Translations under genes and position numbers: made by a program | The notes under the pieces: model-generated | Databases searched by the model: none | What the model saw: only the letters and a program-made list of their open reading frames with translations | What the model was told of the DNA's origin: nothing | Part shown: piece after piece, positions 6,698 to 14,296 of the stretch | How the letters are laid out: each line of letters begins with the position of its first letter | Position numbering within the stretch: the stretch's first letter is position 1 | Origin: an uncultured Bacteroides sp. | GTDB taxonomy: Bacteria > Bacteroidota > Bacteroidia > Bacteroidales > Bacteroidaceae | DNA length: 52,639 nt | Reading direction: 5' to 3' | NCBI GenBank assembly: GCA_948847595.1 | Contig: CAQOGY010000023.1 | Coordinates: forward strand, 1 to 52,639

Positions 6698-8512
6698 TTA
6701 TTCCTTTTTTAATGGTCTGAGCCTACCATCCAACCCTGCTTTATGTAGTTCTTCTAAATATCTTTCTCTATAACTAAGGTCAAGATGCAAGGCTCTTTCT
6801 TTTGCAAGGTCTGATTTAAGATATTCTTGTAAAGTCATAGTCTTTGTTTTCCTAATCATTTCTATGCTAAAGTTCTTCATATCACTGGACTTTAAAGTAT
6901 CATAGTTCGCTGTTATAATTCCTTTTTCATCAATCGTCCAGTTGTCTAATAGGAGAGAAGCCATTGCAATGCTTCTGACTTTCGTGATAGCTATATAGAA
7001 TTTAATTCCATTAAGGAACTGTACAATATAATATCCCTGCATAGTAGTGACAGGAATATAATTCACTCTCTCCAAATATTTATGATATAGTTCTCCTTGT
7101 TCTTCGATGCTGAGGTTTTGAAGCTTCTCTTTACCATTATTATCTTTAATCCTTTCGATGTCTGCTATCTTTTTACTTTGTGATTTTTTATATCTTATAA
7201 TTTCTTTATTAATAGATTTTATCTTCTCATCTAACTGGTTCTGTTTCTCTTGGATAATGTTTAAAAGGGTAGGATTGGTGGTTAGTAGAAACTTGTTGGC
7301 ATTTTCTTGACTTTCATTAGATAAGTTCTCTTTATCAAGATATAGGGTAGATAAACGTTTCTCAATTCCAGCTATTTCCTCTTGTAGCTCTGTAACTCTA
7401 TTGTCTGTTTGGTTCCTAAAGAAGTTGATATATTCTGCTGTGTGCATAGATTTGAAAAGACTATATAATATTTCATTCGTAAGGTCGTAAGAAACTTCAT
7501 CAATATTATATTTACAGAAGTCTGGATGAGATTTCCTATCAACACAGCTACATCTATATGTTAGTTTTGAAATTCCTGCTGCTGGCTTTTTGTCTTTTAC
7601 AGTCATGGCTCTCCCACATCTACATCTGATGATTCCTTTTAATGGATTATGATTGACTTTTCCAGTTGGAGTATTTTTATAGTTGTTTTTAATCAGTTCT
7701 TGTGCTTTCATAAAATCCTCTTCACTGATAATAGGTTTTATTCTAACCTCGATGGTATAAGGTTCTTCTCTACCTAATCTCTGTGTTCTTCTTCTGATTC
7801 CTCTATAAATATCACTATGGATATAGTTGCTTAGAATGGCAACAGTGCTGTAATATCCTCTAAAAGTAATATTCCTTTCATTGAAATATCTGGCTACTGC
7901 TCCCAGTGTCTTACCAGAGTTTACTAAAGCGAAGAGTCTTTTTATATTCTCTACTTCTTCTGGTACTTCTTCTAAAATATATTTAGGACGTTTCCCATTG
8001 GGGTTAGGAACTGCTTTATATCCATAAGGTATTTTTTGGTCTACAACTGCATAAGGATAAGCTTGGAAGAGAGCTTGCTTCCCATCTTGGTTCTTCTTTT
8101 TAATATCCAATCTTTCTTGTGCTGCTGCCCATGCTTTGATAGTGAGGATAAGTATTTCTGTAATGTCTAAAAGTTTATTAGCTTCATAAATTTTACTGGG
8201 ACTATCTAAGAGTATTACAGATAATCCTTTATTAATAATCTGTTGAATGTTGTAAACTGTCTCTGTTACATCTTCTTGCCTGCTCAAACGTGATAACTCA
8301 GAGATTACTATCATGTCTGCATCTTTGTAGGTTTTACTTTGTAATTCGATATAACCTTTTCTGTCTGCAACCACACCAGATATTCCAAAGTCCTCAATAA
8401 TTTCAATTAACTCATAATTGTTGTTCTCACAGAACTCCTTAATCTTTAGCTTTTGTCGAGATAAGTCTTGTTTTGTAGTAGAAACTCGTGCGTATCCTAT
8501 AATTTTTATCAT
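6698..8512 (-). CDS. Large serine recombinase (site-specific integrase)
   Basis: This 604-aa protein has the resolvase catalytic domain at residues 1-150 (GYARVST with Ser11 as nucleophile, ISELSRLSR, FGISG). A recombinase domain follows. Next comes a zinc ribbon around 295-345 (RCRCGRAM, then YRCSCVDRK and a final FCKYN). A coiled coil lies around 365-450 and a basic tail ends the protein. This is the architecture of large serine integrases such as TndX/TnpX and phage integrases, which join attP and attB at a 2-bp core without homology. The gene starts about 70 bp from the junction with the interrupted DUF486 gene, the usual place for an integrase beside its att site. It most likely moves the element occupying 1-8580. 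Confidence 0.93.
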   Translation of the reverse strand: MIKIIGYARVSTTKQDLSRQKLKIKEFCENNNYELIEIIEDFGISGVVADRKGYIELQSKTYKDADMIVISELSRLSRQEDVTETVYNIQQIINKGLSVILLDSPSKIYEANKLLDITEILILTIKAWAAAQERLDIKKKNQDGKQALFQAYPYAVVDQKIPYGYKAVPNPNGKRPKYILEEVPEEVENIKRLFALVNSGKTLGAVARYFNERNITFRGYYSTVAILSNYIHSDIYRGIRRRTQRLGREEPYTIEVRIKPIISEEDFMKAQELIKNNYKNTPTGKVNHNPLKGIIRCRCGRAMTVKDKKPAAGISKLTYRCSCVDRKSHPDFCKYNIDEVSYDLTNEILYSLFKSMHTAEYINFFRNQTDNRVTELQEEIAGIEKRLSTLYLDKENLSNESQENANKFLLTTNPTLLNIIQEKQNQLDEKIKSINKEIIRYKKSQSKKIADIERIKDNNGKEKLQNLSIEEQGELYHKYLERVNYIPVTTMQGYYIVQFLNGIKFYIAITKVRSIAMASLLLDNWTIDEKGIITANYDTLKSSDMKNFSIEMIRKTKTMTLQEYLKSDLAKERALHLDLSYRERYLEELHKAGLDGRLRPLKKE

Positions 8513-8582
8513 AATGTAATATGTTGATTATGAAGTAAATATAGGTATAAAATTTCACTTGGGCAAGTCTATTTAGTTAAGT
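8513..8582. other. Right end of the integrated element (att junction region)
   Basis: The stretch between the recombinase start and the DUF486 remnant holds the element-chromosome boundary. The DUF486 reading frame is recognisable from 8583. An in-frame TAG at 8574-8576 belongs to the element side. The exact crossover dinucleotide cannot be set from one junction. A TATATTTA sequence near 8540 on the minus strand could be the -7 element of the recombinase. Confidence 0.6.
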
Positions 8583-8798
8583 GAATACTCATGTCAAATA
8601 CCGGCGAACCGTATCGGATTTATCGGTAACGGCGGCCCGTTTTCGTTGATGCAGTTGAAAGTGATTCAGGAAGTGATAACTCTTGTCATCTTTACAGTGT
8701 TTACAACTGTGTTTTTCAAAGGTGAAACGTTGCATTGGAATCATTTGGCGGCTTTCGTTTGTTTGATTGCGGCGGTGTATTTTGTGTTTATGAAATAA
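8583..8798 (+). pseudogene. 3' remnant of a DUF486 (DMT-like) membrane-protein gene
   Basis: Codons from 8583 read EYSCQIPANRIGF, then GGPFSLMQLKVIQEVITL, a hydrophobic helix, KGETLHWNHLAAFVC and a final membrane segment before TAA 8796-8798. This is the C-terminal 71 residues of the DUF486 family (about 115 aa, four membrane helices, related to the drug/metabolite transporters). No start codon precedes it, and the upstream frame is closed by TAG 8574. The serine-recombinase element has evidently inserted here. The missing 5' part should lie beyond the element's left end, outside the window. Confidence 0.85.
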
Positions 8799-8895
8799 AT
8801 GAAAAGAGTTATATTTTACAGGTATTCAAATAGCATTTATTAATGCCCGCTTAGGTTAGATAGTTCATTCTCCACTTTCTTCACATAAAGCTTAT

Positions 8896-8930
8896 CCGTT
8901 CATTCACAACTACTTCCTGTGAATGAACGG
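8896..8930. terminator. Perfect 13-bp inverted repeat, probable bidirectional terminator
   Basis: CCGTTCATTCACA (8896-8908) and TGTGAATGAACGG (8918-8930) form a perfect stem with a 9-nt loop. It sits between the DUF486 gene end and the convergent VirE-like gene end. The plus-strand side is followed by a T-rich stretch (TTATTTTC). Confidence 0.75.
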
Positions 8931-8938
8931 CATTATTT

Positions 8939-10264
8939 TCACTCTTCACCATCCTTCACCCTCTTCACTAGATACACATTTCCCAACCTTGTATGCTGTC
9001 GGCTGATACCTGCTGCGGTCAGGATTTGTGCCAATTGGATAGGAGTGCAGTTGCGAAGTACGGCCGGAAACTTCTTTTTCAATTCCTGATGGATAATAGC
9101 AGCGGAGAGCGACAGGCAATCCGGTTCATCCATCGCGGCAGGCACGTATGTGTTGCGCACAATATCTTCTATGGGGTTGACATGATAATAGGCGCTGTTA
9201 TGACGTTGCAAGGCATGTTCTTCCTCTTTGCTGAACCAGTGGCGGGCTCCTGCAAGTAGTTCCTCTTTCAGTTGGGCATAGATTTGTGAATGCTCTATTC
9301 CGGTGCAGTCTATATCATGCTCCGCTTCAATACAGATGAATCTGCGGCTACCCGTCGGGTCACGGAGCAGGTCGGTACGGTTACTTGTTCCGATGAAAGA
9401 AGCGATACGTGGGAGCGACCGGAAATTTTTCTGATAGGCTTTGCAGATGTTGAGGCTGGACATTTGCATCAGATTTTTCAGTAACGGCATCTTTTGCGCT
9501 CCGTATTTGTCAAATTCGTCCATATTTAGTAATCCCATCTCGGCAAGGAGACGTTCGGGGTTACCCTGCGCGGTTAGTTTCAGATTATCCGAGTAATAAC
9601 GGGCTAGTTGCGGCGGCATCAGCATACGGCAGAAGGTGGACTTATGACGTCCCTGTTCTTCGCTGATAAGTATCGGGGCTACGCTGTTTGCCTGTGTCTG
9701 ATTTATTCCCAACCATTGGGCGGCAAGACCGAGCATCCAAGTGTGGAAACTTTTAATCCATATTGGAGCGTTGGATACCCGCTTCGCTAAGGGTTTCAAC
9801 CGATCCGTTCCGTCCCACGTCGGTAGCTCATTCATATAGAGCCGGAATGGGTGGTAACTTTCCACTTGGGTGGAGTAGATATATCTTTGAAGGTCTTTGT
9901 CCCAGCAGTTGATTCCTTCTTTATGGGCTTCCAGGCAGAAGGTGTTCAGTTCCCGTTTGTCTATACGACAGAAAGGGATATTCCGTTGACCAAATGGACG
10001 GAATTCGGTTTCTTCGGTGAGCAAGTTGTAGCGGAAGTCATATTGTACTTTCAAAAAGTCAATCACTTGTTGCGTCAGGAGAACGGGTTGCTTATGTGTT
10101 TCATGCCTATGTGCTTCCTGTTCATGTTTATCTTGTTCATGTGTTTCTTGCATTTGCGGTTCGTCTTTTTGGCCGCTCGTTGAAACGATGACGTTTGGCG
10201 ATTCTTTCATCAATACCCGTATCCTTTTTGCCAGGCGTTTTGAGTTATATTCTAATGTCTTCAT
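8939..10264 (-). CDS. VirE-like (VapE/DUF3874-type) ATPase
   Basis: This 441-aa protein matches the VirE helicase/ATPase part of Bacteroidales VapE-like proteins: MNELPTWDGTDRLKPLA, SVAPILISEEQGRHKSTFC (P-loop region near residue 200), LLNMDEFDKYGAQKMPLLK (Walker B-like), SFIGTSNRTDLLRDPTGSRR. The P-loop reads EEQGRHKST where GxxGxGKST is usual. The N-terminal primase domain found in longer relatives is absent. Instead, residues about 38-60 form a His/Glu-rich imperfect repeat (METHEQDKHEQEAHRHETH-like). The C-terminal 80 residues look like the DUF3874 winged helix. It is divergent from an HU-like gene across a 22-bp repeat array. Its function in the host is unknown. Confidence 0.8.
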   Translation of the reverse strand: MKTLEYNSKRLAKRIRVLMKESPNVIVSTSGQKDEPQMQETHEQDKHEQEAHRHETHKQPVLLTQQVIDFLKVQYDFRYNLLTEETEFRPFGQRNIPFCRIDKRELNTFCLEAHKEGINCWDKDLQRYIYSTQVESYHPFRLYMNELPTWDGTDRLKPLAKRVSNAPIWIKSFHTWMLGLAAQWLGINQTQANSVAPILISEEQGRHKSTFCRMLMPPQLARYYSDNLKLTAQGNPERLLAEMGLLNMDEFDKYGAQKMPLLKNLMQMSSLNICKAYQKNFRSLPRIASFIGTSNRTDLLRDPTGSRRFICIEAEHDIDCTGIEHSQIYAQLKEELLAGARHWFSKEEEHALQRHNSAYYHVNPIEDIVRNTYVPAAMDEPDCLSLSAAIIHQELKKKFPAVLRNCTPIQLAQILTAAGISRQHTRLGNVYLVKRVKDGEE

Positions 10265-10573
10265 ATTTTTCTTTTTTGTTAAATGAATAAATGTTGCTTT
10301 TTCGACCGGTTGATGCTGCTAAGGTATAACATGAAATATGGGGTTTGCAAGTATTTAACAAAGAAAATGTTTATTTTCTTCTGAAACGAAAAACATGCTT
10401 TCTTATGCTGATATGTCGTTACTTTGTCGTATCTTTAGTGCTTGTTTGAGGAAAGCCGACTGGAGTTGTCTAGTTAGCTGACTATAGTTGACTGAACAGC
10501 CGATTCCAGTTGTCCAAGTAGCCGATTACAGTCGTCTCATGATGAAGTTAAACATTTTTATTAATAAGAAGTA
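10265..10573. other. Divergent control region of the VirE-like and HU-like genes
   Basis: This 309-bp region contains both promoters and the 22-bp tandem repeats described separately. TATCTTTA (about 10429) resembles a -7 element on the plus strand. No ORF is supported. Confidence 0.5.
10455..10542 (+). repeat. Four 22-bp imperfect tandem repeats upstream of the HU-like gene
   Basis: Four consecutive 22-bp units begin at 10455, 10477, 10499 and 10521 and share GCYGAYTnnAGTYGwCT. Each begins GCCGA or GCTGA and carries AGTTG or AGTCG in the same place; none is identical to another. They end 31 bp before ATG 10574, within the likely leader or promoter of the HU-like gene. A period of two helical turns would set bound proteins on the same DNA face. 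Confidence 0.85.
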
Positions 10574-11215
10574 ATGGCTATTGTATTTGATTGGTATGAA
10601 AATCCTAATGCATCTTCGGAAGAAGAAGAGGCAGCGTTGCATCCGCGCATCTTTATGAATGGTAAGGTGGATACGGAAACACTTTGTTACAAGATTCATG
10701 ATTACAGTTCGTTGACTGTGGGTGATGTAAAGAATGTGCTTGACAACCTGTCGAAGATTCTCGGCGAGTCGTTGCGTGAGGGAAAAGAAGTGCATATTGA
10801 GGGAATCGGTTATTTTTATCCCACTTTGGCGGCTACGGGGAAAGTGACCCGCAGCACTCCGCATAAAACGAATAAAGTGACTTTCAAAACCGTCCGCTTC
10901 CGTCCTGACAGTAATCTGAGAGGGCATTTTGTTGGCGTCCGTGCCAGTCAGTCCAAGTACGTCCGCCATTCGGAGAAGGTTTCAGAGGTGGAGATTGATA
11001 TGCTGTTGAAAGAATATTTTGCCGGACATCAGATGATGACCCGTCGTGATTTTCAAGAGATATGCGGCTTGGCTCGTACGACGGCAAAAACGCATTTAGT
11101 TCGCCTGCGTGGAGAAGGAAAGCTGGTGAATATCGGCTTGCGCACTCAACCGATGTATGTGCCTGCTCCCGGTTATTATGGGGTGTCGAGAGATGCGGCA
11201 CATCCTTCGCGATAA
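10574..11215 (+). CDS. HU-like DNA-binding protein with C-terminal winged-helix-like domain
   Basis: This 213-aa protein has a divergent HU/IHF-type fold in residues 25-125. SLTVGDVKNVLDNLSKIL and GKEVHIEGIGYFYPTL correspond to the helical and beta parts of HU. Residues 140-205 (EYFAGHQMMTRRDFQEICGLARTTAKTHLVRLRGEGKLV) look like a winged helix-turn-helix. Such long HU-like proteins occur in multiple copies in Bacteroidales, often beside VirE-like or capsule loci. The N-terminus carries an acidic stretch (SSEEEEAA). The start at 10574 follows a run of A residues, as is usual for Bacteroides. It may regulate its own promoter through the upstream repeats; that is inference. A paralogue lies at 44292-44936. 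Confidence 0.8.
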   Translation: MAIVFDWYENPNASSEEEEAALHPRIFMNGKVDTETLCYKIHDYSSLTVGDVKNVLDNLSKILGESLREGKEVHIEGIGYFYPTLAATGKVTRSTPHKTNKVTFKTVRFRPDSNLRGHFVGVRASQSKYVRHSEKVSEVEIDMLLKEYFAGHQMMTRRDFQEICGLARTTAKTHLVRLRGEGKLVNIGLRTQPMYVPAPGYYGVSRDAAHPSR

Positions 11216-11257
11216 GTCGTGTTTCTGCGATGGTAAGCGTTTCCGCGATGATGCAGG
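11204..11257 (+). repeat. Three degenerate 18-bp tandem repeats at the HU gene end
   Basis: Units starting at 11204, 11222 and 11240 share TTCnGCGATG or TTCGCGAT. The first overlaps the last codons of the HU-like gene; the others are intergenic. They may be a chance by-product of local duplication. Confidence 0.45.
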
Positions 11258-11362
11258 TCGTGAAGGATGTGAAAAAGGCTTTTTATTCGGGTTATCACAC
11301 GAAATAGTTGATAACTTGAGAGTTATCCTCATGTGAAGAGAATGAAAGAGAAGAAGCGGACT

Positions 11363-12373
11363 TTATTTCGCTATGTACTTTTTCATTCCTTCCGTGTAGT
11401 AAGTCTTGAACTCTCCGTTTTCTCCGCTATAGATAAAGTAAGCGTCAATTTCCGGGTTCGCCTTGCAGAAAGTTTCCGCTTTTTCCAGTCCCATCACCAT
11501 GAAGGCGGTAGCCAGGGCATCGGCGGTCATGCAGTCTTTGGCGATTACGGTAGAGGACAAGATGCTGTGCTGTACCGGATAGCCCGTTCTCGGGTCGATG
11601 GTATGGGCATATTTCTTGCCATCTTTATAGTAATAGTTGCGATAGTTGCCGGAAGTTGCCAAGCCTAAGTCTGAAATTTCGAGTATTGTTTGTAGGTCTT
11701 GGTTTACGGCCAGTGAGTCGTCGACGGGTTTGTTGATTCCAATGCGCCATAAGTTATTGGAAGGGTTTTTGCCTTTTACTACTACCTCACCGCCAATGTC
11801 TACCATATAGTTTTTTATACCTTTCCGGTCGAGCAGACGTGCTACTACGTCTACCGAATACCCTTTGGCTACTGCACTACAACTCAACATGATACGCGGA
11901 TCTTGCTTGATAACTTCACCGTTCTCCAATTTCACCTTTTCATATCCGGTGATTTGTAGCAAACTGTCTATCATTAATGAATCCGGGAAAGCTCCTTTCT
12001 TGAAACCAAATCCCCAAGCATTGGCAAGAGGGGCTACCGTGATGTCGAAAGCTCCTTTTGTTTCGCGTGATATTTCCATCGAACGGTTGAAGCAATTTTG
12101 AAAGAAGCTGTCGGTAACCAATTCTTCGTTGCGGTTTACACGGCTAATGACAGAACTGTCGTTAAATGGCGATAGAGAATTGTCAAAGCGTTGCAGTTCC
12201 GCTTCGATTTCCGGCTTTAAGTCGCCCTCGTGCTGATAGGTGATTTTATATACGGTTCCGAATACCAGACCTTTGATGCTATTGTAGTTGGACTGCTGAT
12301 TGCGTCTGGCTAATATCCAGATAGTTGCCAGAATCAGGAAAGCCAGCCAAAGGAAACTCTTCTTTGTTTTCAT
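11363..12373 (-). CDS. apbE: ApbE-type FAD:protein FMN transferase
   Basis: This 336-aa protein attaches FMN through a phosphodiester bond to Thr/Ser of flavoproteins such as NqrB/NqrC or RnfG/RnfD subunits. Family marks are FGTVYKITY, the long LSCSAVAKGYSVD segment, NYMVDIGGEVVVKG, AHTIDPRTGYP, and DCMTADALATAFMVMG, which holds the Mg2+-binding Asp/Thr. A membrane anchor or signal lies at residues 7-22 with no lipobox cysteine, so it is probably anchored at the periplasmic face. It follows the mntP gene with a gap of 30 bp, so the two may be co-transcribed. The substrate flavoproteins are encoded elsewhere. Confidence 0.92.
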   Translation of the reverse strand: MKTKKSFLWLAFLILATIWILARRNQQSNYNSIKGLVFGTVYKITYQHEGDLKPEIEAELQRFDNSLSPFNDSSVISRVNRNEELVTDSFFQNCFNRSMEISRETKGAFDITVAPLANAWGFGFKKGAFPDSLMIDSLLQITGYEKVKLENGEVIKQDPRIMLSCSAVAKGYSVDVVARLLDRKGIKNYMVDIGGEVVVKGKNPSNNLWRIGINKPVDDSLAVNQDLQTILEISDLGLATSGNYRNYYYKDGKKYAHTIDPRTGYPVQHSILSSTVIAKDCMTADALATAFMVMGLEKAETFCKANPEIDAYFIYSGENGEFKTYYTEGMKKYIAK

Positions 12374-12403
12374 ATGCTCTTTGATTTGATGAGAAAACTC
12401 TTT

Positions 12404-12985
12404 TTATTGGAAAAACAGATGCTCGATTAATATTTTTGTTCCGATGATGACCAGAATAATGCCGCCCCATAATTCCGCTTTCAACTTCCGGGCAAGTCCG
12501 CAACCGCATTGAATGCCGAAGATAAGCCCAATCATTGACATGACGAATGAGACGAAGCCTATGATAAGGATTGGGGAGAGGATTTCGCTGTAGTCCTGAA
12601 CTCCTAAAAAGGCGAATGAAATGCCGACTGCCAATGCGTCGATACTTGTTGCTATTGCCATAGTGAATACCACTTTCAGGCTTGTCGGATTGAATAATTG
12701 ACAGCACTCTTCTTCCTTGAAAGACTCCCAAATCATCCGGCCACCGAGGAAAGCAAGAATCGCGAAAGCAATCCAATGGTCTACGCTTTCTATAAGATGG
12801 CTGAAACTTTTGGCAAACATCCATCCGATAAAAGGCATGATAGCCTGAAAGAGTCCGAAGGCAAAAGCCATGACCAGCATAGGTTTCCATCGGGTGCGTT
12901 TCAAAATAATGCCGCTTGCAATCGAAACAGCGAAACAATCCATCGCCAAACCTATGGCAAGCAACCAAATCTCTAGTCCTGTCAT
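12404..12985 (-). CDS. mntP: MntP-family manganese efflux pump
   Basis: This 193-aa protein has six predicted membrane segments and the twin LAMDCFAVSIASG / ATSIDALAVGISF repeats whose aspartates are characteristic of MntP (YebN). In E. coli the protein exports Mn2+ and is controlled by a Mn riboswitch and MntR; I see no such riboswitch here, since the gene lies only 6 bp after the DUF6048 gene. It probably belongs to a long minus-strand unit from DUF4199 to apbE. Confidence 0.93.
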   Translation of the reverse strand: MTGLEIWLLAIGLAMDCFAVSIASGIILKRTRWKPMLVMAFAFGLFQAIMPFIGWMFAKSFSHLIESVDHWIAFAILAFLGGRMIWESFKEEECCQLFNPTSLKVVFTMAIATSIDALAVGISFAFLGVQDYSEILSPILIIGFVSFVMSMIGLIFGIQCGCGLARKLKAELWGGIILVIIGTKILIEHLFFQ

Positions 12986-12991
12986 TATATT

Positions 12992-13789
12992 CTAAAGAGG
13001 CAGTTTGTAAATGAGGGAATAGGTGATTCCCATATTGTTCGATTTAAATTTTCCGTAGCCGGGCACATACCACGGGTCGCCGTACTCTCCGGTAGAAGCG
13101 CTTGTCTTGTACTTCATGCGTATCGACCAACCCATATTAAAGTTCTTGTAAATACGTACTTTAACGCCTAAGACGATTTCCAGCCATTGTACCGAGCCTT
13201 TCATTCCCAAGTGGCTGAAAGGGACGCTTCCGCCCCAGTAATCATCTTCCAGACTCGGATTGCCTATGACGTCTCCCCAAATCGGGTCACCTGCCGGCAT
13301 GGTGGATACATCGTATTTGAAGGAACTGAATGCGTAACGAAGGCCTGCATACAGGTAGCTGTTCTTTTCTTTCTTCTTTGCCATGGTGTTGTAGTCCACA
13401 CCGATCCGGAAGAACGGGGCGGCTTTGCTCTTATAGTGGATACCCGTTTCGCTCCAGGTGTCTGTTCCACCCATACCGAATTCTATGGTAGGGATGAATT
13501 TGTTTTTGAGGTTGACTGCCACGCTGATTTCGGAACTCATGAAGTCGCTACCAAGAAGTTTGCTTCCCGGGCCGTATAAGTCCACGCCAATGTATGTACC
13601 ATTGTAAAAAGGAATGGTATCTACTTCGGCAACCTTATTCTTTTTCTGATCTCTTTTGGGTGTATGGGTCGGGCGTTGTTGCTGCGCTAACAACGGGAAT
13701 CCGATACAAAAGAGCAGAAGCAGGCTAGTCAGTCGTAATCGGTGTGCGGTCACGATATTTAAAGAATATCTGTAGATTCTCAATTTCAT
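12992..13789 (-). CDS. DUF6048-like secreted/outer-membrane protein
   Basis: This 265-aa protein has a signal-like segment (LRLTSLLLLFCIGFPLLAQ) ending near residue 36. Amphipathic beta strands follow and the C-terminus is YSLIYKLPL, consistent with a small outer-membrane beta-barrel. It resembles the DUF6048 family of Bacteroidales, which accompanies a DUF6452 lipoprotein as here. Its first 65 bp overlap the preceding gene in another frame, so translational coupling is likely; a start further in would still overlap. The function is unknown, presumably in the envelope. Confidence 0.7.
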   Translation of the reverse strand: MKLRIYRYSLNIVTAHRLRLTSLLLLFCIGFPLLAQQQRPTHTPKRDQKKNKVAEVDTIPFYNGTYIGVDLYGPGSKLLGSDFMSSEISVAVNLKNKFIPTIEFGMGGTDTWSETGIHYKSKAAPFFRIGVDYNTMAKKKEKNSYLYAGLRYAFSSFKYDVSTMPAGDPIWGDVIGNPSLEDDYWGGSVPFSHLGMKGSVQWLEIVLGVKVRIYKNFNMGWSIRMKYKTSASTGEYGDPWYVPGYGKFKSNNMGITYSLIYKLPL

Positions 13790-14276
13790 TACTATTGGCT
13801 TCTTTATTTCTAAAATAGATAGAGTCTATTTTCTCTGAACTATTGGCTCTGTTTCCGAACTTGGTGCTGATGATATTTTGTTTCATCATATATCCGCATT
13901 CCATTGACTGGAAATAGGGCGTGTTCTGCTGTACGATATATAGGGTATCTACATCGTCAGGATTGTCTACCGGATTGTATTGGAGAATAAACACGGTAGA
14001 ATCGCTGGTATAACGTAACGGCAGCATTATCTTATGCACTTTTTTCTCGTTGTTGAGAATGATTGAGTCCGTCCCCAATGCTTTGATTGTCAGTGAGTCA
14101 AGTGTGTCGTTTAACACCTTGGTCGGGTCAAGGCTCTTGTCTATGGTCTTGAATGTGCAATACATCATCGGGCGTCCCGCCAACGAACAATCGTTCTCGT
14201 CCGAGCATGAACTATGGATGCTCACAGCGGCACCGACGATTATCAATAGGAGAAAGATACGAACTAAATTCTTCAT
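13725..14276 (-). CDS. DUF6452-like lipoprotein
   Basis: The 183-aa product starts at ATG 14276 (MKNLVRIFLLLIIVGAAVSI); an in-frame TTG two codons earlier is unlikely. A signal peptide leads to HSSC, a plausible lipobox Cys near residue 24, then SDENDCSLAGRPMMYCTFK. This cysteine pattern and length fit DUF6452. The mature part is beta-rich (STVFILQYNPVDNPDDVDTLYIVQQ). It is transcribed ahead of and overlaps the DUF6048 gene, so the two probably work together in the envelope. No biochemical function is known to me. Confidence 0.7.
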   Translation of the reverse strand: MKNLVRIFLLLIIVGAAVSIHSSCSDENDCSLAGRPMMYCTFKTIDKSLDPTKVLNDTLDSLTIKALGTDSIILNNEKKVHKIMLPLRYTSDSTVFILQYNPVDNPDDVDTLYIVQQNTPYFQSMECGYMMKQNIISTKFGNRANSSEKIDSIYFRNKEANSNEIENLQIFFKYRDRTPITTD

Positions 14277-14296
14277 AGTCAATTATTGAATGTGAA

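Noticed and set aside
10455..10542. Possible CRISPR array at the 22-bp repeats
   Set aside because: Units are directly adjacent without spacers and no cas genes are near.
12279..12968. 229-codon frame overlapping mntP and apbE
   Set aside because: Same strand but another frame; both true genes match known families, this one reads as Arg/His/Cys-rich noise.
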